Shown here: in pieces, positions 27,278-34,272 of the stretch | Position numbering within the stretch: the stretch's first letter is position 1 | Layout: every line of letters begins with the position of its first letter | From: a virus | IMG/VR virus record: IMGVR_UViG_3300030451_003486 | Span: 1 to 34,272 of that record | Strand: one strand, 5' to 3' | Length of the DNA stretch: 34,272 bases | Notes under the pieces: generated by a model | Told to the model about the DNA's origin: nothing | What the model saw: only the letters and a program-made list of their open reading frames with translations | Databases searched by the model: none | Made by a program: the position numbers and the translations under genes

Positions 27278-28519
27278 ATGGCAAGAAGAAGAAAAACACA
27301 AGAGTTCAAGGACAATATTAGAGTTGTTAATTTACAAGGATATACGATTCCTGAAATAAAGGAACATTATAAGAATGATTGGGTAACTTATGGAGAAGAC
27401 AATGATTACTTTGACAACCTAATAGACTTGTATTTAAGCAGCCCTACTAACTCTTGTTGCGTCAACGGTATCGTAGATATGATTTATGGTAGAGGATTAG
27501 ATGCAACAGATAGTTCTGAGAAACCTGAAATGTATGCTGAAATGAAACAGCTATTGAAACCTGATCAAGTTAAAAGAGTAGTAAACGATTTTAAATTATT
27601 AGGTCAAGCTGCAATACAGGTAGTATACAACAGAAACAAGACCAAGATTATGAATATACTTCATTTTCCTATGGAAACGTTAAGAGCCGAAAAAGCTCAA
27701 GATGGTGTAATAAAAGCTTATTATTATCATCCTAAATGGTCTGAAATAAAGAATACTGATAAGCCAAAAAGGATTCCTACATTCGGAAATGGAAGAAGAG
27801 GCGATTTAAGAGAGCTTTATATATGTAAACCATATAGACCAGGCTTCTATTATTATGCACCTGTAGATTATCACGGATGTCTACAGTATTGCTCTTTAGA
27901 AGAAGAGGTATCAAACTACCATATAAACAACATAAAAAATGGCTTACAGCCGTCTTTACTGATAAACTTTAATAATGGTGTGCCTGATGAAGAGGCACAA
28001 CAAATTATTGAAAGAAAGATTCAAGACAAATTTGGAGGAACTTCTAACTCTGGTAAATTTATTTTAGCGTTTAATGATGATCCAGATAGAAAGGCAGATA
28101 TCGAACCTATACATTTACCTGATGCTCACGCTCAATATCAATTCTTAGCCGATGAAGCGAGAGAAAAAATAATGTTAGGTCACAGAGTTGTTTCTCCAAT
28201 ATTGCTTGGTATAAAAGACAATACAGGCTTTGGTAATAACGCAGAGGAGCTTAGAACAGCTTCAATCCTTATGGATAACATAGTTGTTAGACCATTCCAA
28301 CAAGCACTCTTAGAATGCTTTAAAATGCTTCTAGAGTTCAATCAGATAGATCTTAACTTATACTTTGTAACTCTACAGCCAATTGAGTTTACTGAACTAG
28401 ACAATATTCAGACTCAGATTAAAAGAGAAGAAGAAACAGGTGAGAAGTTATCTGCTATAGATAAAATTAAGAATATATTTAAAACAAAAGAAGATGAAGG
28501 CACTATTCATAACGACTGA
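27278..28519 (+). CDS. Portal protein
   Basis: The 413-residue product starts with a basic end and YTIPEIKEHYKNDWVTYGED, then DNLIDLYLSSPTNSCCVNGI, VDMIYGRGLDATDSSEKP, FKLLGQAAIQVVYNRNKTKI, HFPMETLRAEKAQDGVIKAY, a central region with GLQPSLLINFNNGVPDEEAQ and the helix IVVRPFQQALLECFKMLLEF. This layout (SPTxxxxxxGxxxxIxGxG, helical stem, AGA-like tunnel helix, late long helix) is typical of phage portals of flavobacterial phages. It makes the ring through which TerL drives DNA. Unusually it lies after capsid and tail genes, far from terL. Confidence 0.88.
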   Translation: MARRRKTQEFKDNIRVVNLQGYTIPEIKEHYKNDWVTYGEDNDYFDNLIDLYLSSPTNSCCVNGIVDMIYGRGLDATDSSEKPEMYAEMKQLLKPDQVKRVVNDFKLLGQAAIQVVYNRNKTKIMNILHFPMETLRAEKAQDGVIKAYYYHPKWSEIKNTDKPKRIPTFGNGRRGDLRELYICKPYRPGFYYYAPVDYHGCLQYCSLEEEVSNYHINNIKNGLQPSLLINFNNGVPDEEAQQIIERKIQDKFGGTSNSGKFILAFNDDPDRKADIEPIHLPDAHAQYQFLADEAREKIMLGHRVVSPILLGIKDNTGFGNNAEELRTASILMDNIVVRPFQQALLECFKMLLEFNQIDLNLYFVTLQPIEFTELDNIQTQIKREEETGEKLSAIDKIKNIFKTKEDEGTIHND

Positions 28520-29003
28520 TGATCTAAGAAGAAAATCCATTATAGGTGGAAATGTAGATGCTGATAAATTCATACAGTTTATTGAGGTGTCTCAAGATAT
28601 ACATATTCAAAATTATTTAGGTACTAAATTATATAACAAGATTTCTACTTTAATTACAGGAAATACTATAGATGACGCAGCTAATTCAGATTACAAAACT
28701 TTGTTAAACTCATACATAACACCAATGTTGATATGGTTTGCTCAGTCAGATTATTATATGTTTGCGTCTTATCAGGTAAGTAATGGAGGAGTATTTAGAC
28801 ATCGAAGCGAGTCATCAGAGACTCCTTCGATGCAAGAAATTAAATCTCTTGTTGACAGCTCTAGGGATAAAGCTGAGTTTTATGTACGTAGGTTTTTAGA
28901 TTATATAGATAACAATAGTAATTTGTTTCCTGAATATAATGAATCTAATGAGGATGGTATGTACCCAGATAAAAATGAGAATTTTAATAGCTGGGTATTA
29001 TAA
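28494..29003 (+). CDS. Head-tail connector (DUF6712-like adaptor)
   Basis: The 169-residue protein contains FIQFIEVSQDIHIQNYLGTK, LYNKISTLITGNTIDD, YKTLLNSYITPMLIWFAQSD, NGGVFRHRSESSETPS and RDKAEFYVRRFLDYI. This is the DUF6712 family pattern (IQxxLGTxLYxkI, then L..YI.pmLiw, N.Gv.rh.s..s, AeFY..Rl..Yl), found beside portals and resembling gp6-type adaptors. It overlaps the portal gene by 26 bases, as expected for partners. Confidence 0.78.
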   Translation: MKALFITTDDLRRKSIIGGNVDADKFIQFIEVSQDIHIQNYLGTKLYNKISTLITGNTIDDAANSDYKTLLNSYITPMLIWFAQSDYYMFASYQVSNGGVFRHRSESSETPSMQEIKSLVDSSRDKAEFYVRRFLDYIDNNSNLFPEYNESNEDGMYPDKNENFNSWVL

Positions 29004-29101
29004 TGAGGAAACCTACTTATAAACCAAAAGAAAAGAATATAGTAAAATTAAAGTCTTTTATAGAAAAGATTATGCAGAAGGATAATAAAACAAAAAAATA
29101 A
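29003..29101 (+). CDS. Tiny basic protein (32 residues)
   Basis: A TAATG overlap leads into a short frame: MRKPTYKPKEKNIVKLKSFI, then EKIMQKDNKTKK. It fills the space between connector and fiber genes and is strongly basic and helical. Similar tiny Lys-rich proteins in such places are usually overlooked; no function can be given. Confidence 0.5.
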   Translation: MRKPTYKPKEKNIVKLKSFIEKIMQKDNKTKK

Positions 29102-29104
29102 TTT

Positions 29105-32100
29105 ATGGGTACTACATTAACAGGAACGGTAATATCGGCTACCTATGATTCGTTACTAAAGGTAACAGATAATGATGCGATAACATCAACAGCAAAAAGA
29201 ATTACAGATGGTTTAGGAAATGATACTCCTTTATACATCTCATCAACTAGAGTAGGAATAGGCGTTAGTCCTACAACTACGTTTCACGTTTCAGGTAACT
29301 CTCAGATAGGAGGTAACTTAACTGTAACAGGAGACTTATTGGTTGAAGGAAGCACAACAACAATTGATACAGAAACGTTAAGTGTAGAAGATCCATTGAT
29401 TATTGTTGGTAGTAACAACACTACAAGTGACGCAGTAGATCTAGGAATCTACGGCGTCTATGATACTTCAGGATCACAAAACTTATATGCGGGTATATTT
29501 AGAAGAGCTGCAGATAATAAGTTCCATATATTTAGAGATCTTCAATCAGAACCAACAACTACAGTAAACTTAAGTGGAACAGGATATGCAAGAGCAAGTT
29601 TAGTTCTAGGTACTTTAGAATTTGAATCTCTTAAAGACTTAGGAGAATCAATTACAGTCACAAAGTTTGTTGATCAAGCTGACGGTATTTCAAATAATGA
29701 TAATGATACAACAATACCTACAAGTGCTGCAGTAAAAGACTATGTAGATAATAATTCTAGTAATACTTTATCTCAAGTTTTAGTTGAAGGAAATACTACA
29801 GGAGGGACAAGCATTAGTGTAAGCGCTGATGATGACATTGATTTTAGTGACAGTAGTGAAGCTAGATTTGGAAGCGACCAAGATTTAGTTATTAAACATA
29901 ATGGATCGCAAGGTGTAATAACAAACAATACAGGAACTTTACAAATTGTGCAAAATACAAATGATGGCGATATTAAATTCTTTTGTGATGACGGTGCAGG
30001 TGGTACAGAAAATTATTTTCAAATAGACGGAGGAGAACAAAGAATTAAAGTATTTAACGAAATGCGATTTAGTGATAATGTTGAATTACGTTTGGGTACT
30101 CAAAACGATTTAAGAATTAAGCATAACGTTACAAATTCATTAATAGACAATTATACAGGCGATTTATATTTAAGAAATTTTGCAGATGATAAAGATATTA
30201 TTTTTCAAAGTGATGATGGTTCTGGTGATGTAGCTACTTATTTTAAACTTGATGGTAGTTTAGTAAATGGTTCAACAACTTTAGGTGCTGTAGCTTTTCC
30301 TGATAAATCTAAAATATTTATGGGTACTGATAGCGAGTTTAGGATTTATCACGATGGTAATGATAGTTTTATTCAAAACACTACAGGTTCACTTGTTATT
30401 GAACAATCAAGTGGTGCAATAGCATTAAGACCGGTAACAGGAGAAAATGGAGTACTTATAGTTGAAAATGGTGCAGTCAGTTTATATCACGACAATACTA
30501 AAAAAATTGAAACAACAAGTTCAGGAGTTAGTGTTACAGGAAGTGGAACTTTTTCAGGCGATGTTGCATTAACAGGAAGTGGTGATAAAATTATTTCAGC
30601 AATTTCAAGCGATGATGATGCAACTTTATTTTTAAGTGGTGCTGGAAGTGGTAAAGATACTCATATTGTATTTGGTGGAGATAGAGATTTGTTCATATCT
30701 AAATCCTCAAGTGCAACAGCAACAAGTGAAGGAACGCCAGTTTTAACATTAGGCTCAAACTCTAACGCAAGTTTTGCAGGAAGCGTAGGAATCGGAACTA
30801 CATCACCTGCTGCACCTTTGCAAGTTGTAGCAACGGGAGTTGGTTCAAATGGAACAATAGGAATACAAGGTGCAAATGCTCACGTTGGATTTAAAAATAG
30901 TAGTGGAACTTTTAGAAGCTGGGTTGGTCATTTTAACGCAACAGGTCACGGAAGCGATGCTGATTTAAATATAAAAACAGGATATGGTACAACAGGTAAT
31001 ATAAGGTTTACTGCTGATGGTGACACTACTGGTGCACAAATGTTTTTACAAGGTTCAAATGCTCGAGTAGGTATAGGGACTGTTTCGCCTCAAGCACATA
31101 TTCATATTAATTCTGGCACAGCTAATACAGTTGCAATGTTCGAAAGCACAGATACAGCAACAACAATAAAATTTAAAGATAGTACAGGTACTTGTCAAAT
31201 AGAAACTCGCGATGATTTTAGATTTGCAACTTCAGGTGGAGAAAAAGTTAGAATTGAAAATGGTGGAAACGTAGGAATTGGACAAACAAGCCCTGATACT
31301 ATATTACATATTACTAAAGCGATGTCAAGTTCTCCAACATCTAATATTTATTTAGATGTTTCAGGAACTAATACTGCAGGAGGTGGGGGTTCTGTTATTT
31401 TCAGCACTTCTGCAACAGCAGGTACAACTACAAATTATAATGCAGCAATAAAAGGCGTAAGAGATGCACAAGACAATGCTTCTTCTGAATTACAATTTTT
31501 TACAACGCATACTACCGATGGTATAGCAGCAACAGAAAAAATGCGTATTACTTCTGATGGTAAAGTAGGAATAGGAACTACTGCCCCGACAGTAAAACTT
31601 CACGTTGAAGGAGCTATAAGGTCTGATTGCTTAAAAACTAGTATATCTGATGGTGATGGAACTGCAGGTAATCAAAATGTATATAAATTAGGAAGATTAA
31701 CTCTATCAGGTTCAAATGGTTGTATGATTAAGGTTTTAGGTACAGTAAGTTATGGTGCAGGAAACAACACGTCAGGGATTACTTATATATTTATAAGAGG
31801 AAATAATGCATCTACAACACTTGATGGTCATTTTTTTGGATTTAATAAACAACAAAATACAATATCGGAAGTTCGTTATGTAAATATTTCAGGTAATGTT
31901 TTTGATATTTATATAAAATACGATGGTACTTTTGCAGGTTTAGATACTATTGTTGAAACAGGAGGTGATTTTGCTCCTGATTTAACAGATACAGGCTCTA
32001 CAACTTTTCCAACAAGTATAGCATTGACAAGTGTTTTTTCTGTTACTACAGCAGGTGCTGAAAGATTAGTGGTTGATAGTTCAGGCAATGTTGGAATTGG

Positions 32101-33244
32101 AACTACTTCACCTGCTAGTTTATTAGAAATATATGGTGCTGGTAATACATTTAGAATGGATAGTGCTGGTAATACTAGCAAAACATTTTTAATGAGAAAT
32201 GTTAATACTGCAACTGCTGAAATAAAAACAGATGGTAATCTTGATATAAATATAGAGGATGCTAATAGAACAATGCGATTCTTAAATGGTAACACAGAAA
32301 GAATGCGTATTGACAGTTCAGGCAATGTTGGAATTGGAACTACAAGTCCTAGTGGTGGTGCAATTGGTGGTAAAGTTGTACATCTTGTTAATTCAGGTAG
32401 TACAGCATCATTTAGAGTTGATAGAAGTGATAGTTCAACAACAGGAACAATATCATTAATGGATACTAACTCTACAATTGGATTATATGGTACTGGTCAA
32501 AAACCTATGGCATTTTCTACTAATAGCACAGAAAGAATGCGTATTTCTTCTGATGGTAAAGTAGGTATTGGTACTACATCTCCAGCTGGTATTTTACAAG
32601 TAGTTAATACTAATGTCTCACAACTTATATTAGGATATAATGGTAATTCTGACAATTATTATGATGCTGATGACCATTTTTTTAGAACTGGTAGTGGTAC
32701 AAATGTTTTTGAAATTGATAGTGATGGTGATGCACATTTGAATAGATATTTGAGACACAATGGCGATTCAAATTCATACATTGGTTGGGGTGCAGCAGAT
32801 GATTTTAGAATAAATGTTGGTGGTGTACAGATGTTAAGATATGATGAAGGTATAAGTGGTACTGATTATACACAAATGATGGATGATGAGTTTAGATTAT
32901 ATGCAAATGGTGATTTTCACGCAGACGGAGATTTAGTTGCATACTCAACAACAGTTAGTTCTGACAAGAGATTAAAGAAAGATATTAAGCCGATTGATAA
33001 TGCTTTAGATATAGTTGATAAACTACAAGGAGTTCATTTTAATTGGAAAGAAAATGATGAGAAATCAATAGGATATATTGCACAAGATGTAGAAAAAGTA
33101 TTGCCAGAAATGGTTACAGAAAAAAATCATTTTGATAAAGGAGAGTTTAAAACTGTAAATTATGCAGCTATGGTTTCTATAATGGGCGAAGCAATAAAAG
33201 AATTAAGAGCAGAAGTTGAACAATTAAAAAAACAAATTAAATAA
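29105..33244 (+). CDS. Long tail fiber with C-terminal S74 chaperone domain
   Basis: This is the largest gene, 1379 residues. The middle is made of beta repeats with about eight copies of GNVGIGTTSPxxxLxI or close variants (TRVGIG, GSVGIG, GKVGIG), each before a Ser/Thr/Gly/Asn-rich strand block, as in trimeric beta-prism or triple-helix fibers. The end, residues 1285-1379 (SSDKRLKKDIKPIDNALDIV, then GVHFNWKENDEKSIGYIAQD), is a peptidase S74 intramolecular chaperone; the SDKRLK segment holds the self-cleavage site (S1286) and the last helix AIKELRAEVEQLKKQIK trimerises it. It trims itself after folding the fiber, which likely binds the host surface. Confidence 0.9.
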   Translation: MGTTLTGTVISATYDSLLKVTDNDAITSTAKRITDGLGNDTPLYISSTRVGIGVSPTTTFHVSGNSQIGGNLTVTGDLLVEGSTTTIDTETLSVEDPLIIVGSNNTTSDAVDLGIYGVYDTSGSQNLYAGIFRRAADNKFHIFRDLQSEPTTTVNLSGTGYARASLVLGTLEFESLKDLGESITVTKFVDQADGISNNDNDTTIPTSAAVKDYVDNNSSNTLSQVLVEGNTTGGTSISVSADDDIDFSDSSEARFGSDQDLVIKHNGSQGVITNNTGTLQIVQNTNDGDIKFFCDDGAGGTENYFQIDGGEQRIKVFNEMRFSDNVELRLGTQNDLRIKHNVTNSLIDNYTGDLYLRNFADDKDIIFQSDDGSGDVATYFKLDGSLVNGSTTLGAVAFPDKSKIFMGTDSEFRIYHDGNDSFIQNTTGSLVIEQSSGAIALRPVTGENGVLIVENGAVSLYHDNTKKIETTSSGVSVTGSGTFSGDVALTGSGDKIISAISSDDDATLFLSGAGSGKDTHIVFGGDRDLFISKSSSATATSEGTPVLTLGSNSNASFAGSVGIGTTSPAAPLQVVATGVGSNGTIGIQGANAHVGFKNSSGTFRSWVGHFNATGHGSDADLNIKTGYGTTGNIRFTADGDTTGAQMFLQGSNARVGIGTVSPQAHIHINSGTANTVAMFESTDTATTIKFKDSTGTCQIETRDDFRFATSGGEKVRIENGGNVGIGQTSPDTILHITKAMSSSPTSNIYLDVSGTNTAGGGGSVIFSTSATAGTTTNYNAAIKGVRDAQDNASSELQFFTTHTTDGIAATEKMRITSDGKVGIGTTAPTVKLHVEGAIRSDCLKTSISDGDGTAGNQNVYKLGRLTLSGSNGCMIKVLGTVSYGAGNNTSGITYIFIRGNNASTTLDGHFFGFNKQQNTISEVRYVNISGNVFDIYIKYDGTFAGLDTIVETGGDFAPDLTDTGSTTFPTSIALTSVFSVTTAGAERLVVDSSGNVGIGTTSPASLLEIYGAGNTFRMDSAGNTSKTFLMRNVNTATAEIKTDGNLDINIEDANRTMRFLNGNTERMRIDSSGNVGIGTTSPSGGAIGGKVVHLVNSGSTASFRVDRSDSSTTGTISLMDTNSTIGLYGTGQKPMAFSTNSTERMRISSDGKVGIGTTSPAGILQVVNTNVSQLILGYNGNSDNYYDADDHFFRTGSGTNVFEIDSDGDAHLNRYLRHNGDSNSYIGWGAADDFRINVGGVQMLRYDEGISGTDYTQMMDDEFRLYANGDFHADGDLVAYSTTVSSDKRLKKDIKPIDNALDIVDKLQGVHFNWKENDEKSIGYIAQDVEKVLPEMVTEKNHFDKGEFKTVNYAAMVSIMGEAIKELRAEVEQLKKQIK

Positions 33245-33771
33245 TGGGAGTACCAGAATCGCCAAACGAACTTAGTATGAATAAAATAGCAAGAGAAAGA
33301 AAAGGTTTTGGTTATGATTCTGCTACAAATGTTACATCACCTATATATATGTCAGATATATCAAGACTAACTGGTGGTAACTCAAGTGGTTCTGGGACAA
33401 GCTATCCTGCTGTAAATACATTAAATCCAGCATTAGAAAGACCTGATGGAGCTGACCCTTTACAGATGTCAGAGTTTTATAGTTATGAGCAGAATGTTAC
33501 ATTGACTGCATTTGATTATATATACGATTCATCAAGCTCTTCTGATTCTTGTGCTGCAGGATTTCCTGAACCTTCGCCTTATTATCATAATGATACAAAC
33601 AATCAATATCCTGACGCATTAGATGGTAGATACACAGCTTATCAGAACACTTCAGGTAGTTTAGTTGCTGCTTCTGGGTTTTATCAGGTATTTACAAGTG
33701 GTGGTTCATCAACAGGAAAATATATACAAGTAGGAAGTAATGGTTCAATAATAGGAGGAGGAACGTGTTAA
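33244..33771 (+). CDS. Structural/adhesin-like protein with LSxxxIAxE start
   Basis: The 175-residue protein begins MGVPESPNELSMNKIARERK and continues IYMSDISRLTGGNSSGS, LNPALERPDGADPLQMSEFY and a Ser/Gly/Tyr-rich C-terminus with GKYIQVGSNGSIIGG. Proteins of this form (LSMxxIAxExG, then S-M-S-D, MSEFYxY) are common near phage fibers and are probably virion parts or fiber tips. It overlaps the fiber stop by one base. Two cysteines near the middle and one at the end could form a disulfide. Confidence 0.68.
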   Translation: MGVPESPNELSMNKIARERKGFGYDSATNVTSPIYMSDISRLTGGNSSGSGTSYPAVNTLNPALERPDGADPLQMSEFYSYEQNVTLTAFDYIYDSSSSSDSCAAGFPEPSPYYHNDTNNQYPDALDGRYTAYQNTSGSLVAASGFYQVFTSGGSSTGKYIQVGSNGSIIGGGTC

Positions 33772-33792
33772 ATAAAATAAATAAATATAAAA

Positions 33793-34113
33793 ATGGCAAA
33801 TACTTATAATTGGAAAATTAATGCGTTAGACGCAAAAATTCAAGAAGGTGATAACAGCAATGTTATCTACGCAGTACACTGGAGTTATATAGCTTCAGAT
33901 GAATCTGGAGAATATAAAGTCAATTCAATAGGCGCGATGAGCGTTGAATATGACCCAGAGAACTTTATTCCTTATGCTGACTTAACTAAAGACGATGTAG
34001 TTTCTTGGTTAGAAGCAGGACTAGATGTAGCATCAATGCAAGAAAATTTAGATAAACAAATTGAATTAGAAATAAATCCAGTAGATGAAACATTAAAGCC
34101 TGACTGGGATTAA
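33793..34113 (+). CDS. DUF7936-like small phage protein
   Basis: The 106-residue product starts MANTYNWKINALDAKIQEGD and continues NVIYAVHWSYIASDESGEYK, FIPYADLTKDDVVSWLEAGL. The TYxWxIxxLD...VxWxxxxxD...LTxxxVxxW layout is that of small proteins encoded beside fibers in cyanophages and other marine phages (DUF7936, by recall). Some are thought to help fiber assembly; not proved. The C-terminus is acidic and ends PDWD. Confidence 0.72.
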   Translation: MANTYNWKINALDAKIQEGDNSNVIYAVHWSYIASDESGEYKVNSIGAMSVEYDPENFIPYADLTKDDVVSWLEAGLDVASMQENLDKQIELEINPVDETLKPDWD

Positions 34114-34118
34114 TTTAT

Positions 34119-34126
34119 TATATTTG
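34119..34126 (+). promoter_or_regulatory. TATATTTG promoter box before the lysis cassette
   Basis: TATATTTG fits the TAnnTTTG box; the ATG at 34150 follows 23 bases later. A clear TTG does not lie at the usual distance, so it is a weak prediction. It could give separate expression to the coiled-coil, lysis and M15-like genes across the join. Confidence 0.45.
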
Positions 34127-34149
34127 GATATAACTTTAAATTTAATAGG

Positions 34150-34272
34150 ATGTCAAAAATTAGTAAAGAGCAATTAGAGAAATTACAAGAATCTCAAAAG
34201 AAGTATGCTGCTATAAAGCACGACTTAGGACAACTTGAAGTACAGAAACACGGATTACTACATTTGTGGGCA
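34150..34272 (+). CDS. Small coiled-coil protein, 5' part (continues at base 100)
   Basis: ATG 34150 follows an AGG six bases upstream (ATAGG directly before ATG). The frame reads MSKISKEQLEKLQESQKKYA and runs off the right end. In the closed molecule it joins base 100 and ends at TAA 214-216, 79 residues in all. See the entry at 1-216 for the rest. Confidence 0.85.
   Translation, partial: MSKISKEQLEKLQESQKKYAAIKHDLGQLEVQKHGLLHLWA
34174..34272. repeat. 99-bp terminal direct repeat, right copy
   Basis: Identical to bases 1-99; removing one copy closes the genome to 34,173 bases and restores one intact gene. Confidence 0.97.

Noticed and set aside
31909-32325. 138-codon minus-strand frame inside the fiber gene
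   Set aside because: It is the shadow of the repetitive fiber coding sequence; its product is low-complexity Val/Leu/Ser and the plus-strand protein is well supported.

Overview
This window is the complete genome of a small tailed bacteriophage, very probably a siphovirus of a marine Bacteroidetes/Flavobacteriia host. The last 99 bases repeat the first 99 exactly, and one gene runs off the right end and back in at the left, so the molecule is circular or terminally redundant with about 34,173 unique bases. Host evidence: strong A+T bias, almost no Shine-Dalgarno sites, genes joined by TAATG or ATGA overlaps, several promoters of the Bacteroidetes type (TAnnTTTG, one with TTG 19 nt upstream), and proteins of families I recognise from flavobacterial phages. 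I see no integrase, repressor, tRNA gene, CRISPR array or DNA polymerase.

Layout. (1) 34150 through 2458: lysis and accessory cassette: coiled-coil protein, small membrane protein, secreted thioredoxin-like protein, M15 peptidase endolysin, 3-TM holin, a small basic protein and a second M15-like protein that has lost zinc ligands. (2) 2400-2783: one minus-strand gene, then an almost pure A/T region with a 12-bp palindrome over a promoter; this is the divergent switch point and a candidate origin. (3) 2783-8291: early genes: ERF single-strand annealing protein, RecA/DnaB-type ATPase, RusA resolvase, dATP/dGTP diphosphohydrolase-like protein, sigma-factor-like protein, two PD-(D/E)XK proteins and a DnaA domain IV protein. 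(4) 8292-10109: small and large terminase. (5) 10110-14434: an accessory region of small genes in cassettes, each opened by a TTAA-rich promoter element; the first two end in, and the region starts with, clusters of a direct repeat, TTAAACGCARTGGGGT. The 12.0-14.4 kb part looks richer in G+C than the rest. (6) 14435-14978: a gap with a terminator, crossing inverted repeats and a late-type start element. (7) 14979-26835: tail assembly chaperone with a probable -1 frameshift at a T10 run, tail completion proteins, a large structural protein with three internal repeats, tail tip protein, tape measure, a multidomain prohead protease, scaffold and major capsid protein. (8) 26920-34113: a second late unit with portal, connector, a 1379-aa fiber ending in an S74 chaperone domain, and two more distal tail proteins.

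How it may work together: ERF and the RecB-like nuclease form a recombination pair; RusA, the ATPase and the DnaA-like protein serve replication; the sigma-like protein could switch on the two late units, whose first genes (14979 and 26920) share TTTGATTATCTA ending exactly 3 nt before the ATG. All functions come from reading the translated sequence, without database searches. The least explained parts are the repeat family, the accessory cassettes, and the two places where one reading frame does not explain the coding signal (near 2036 and 15490).
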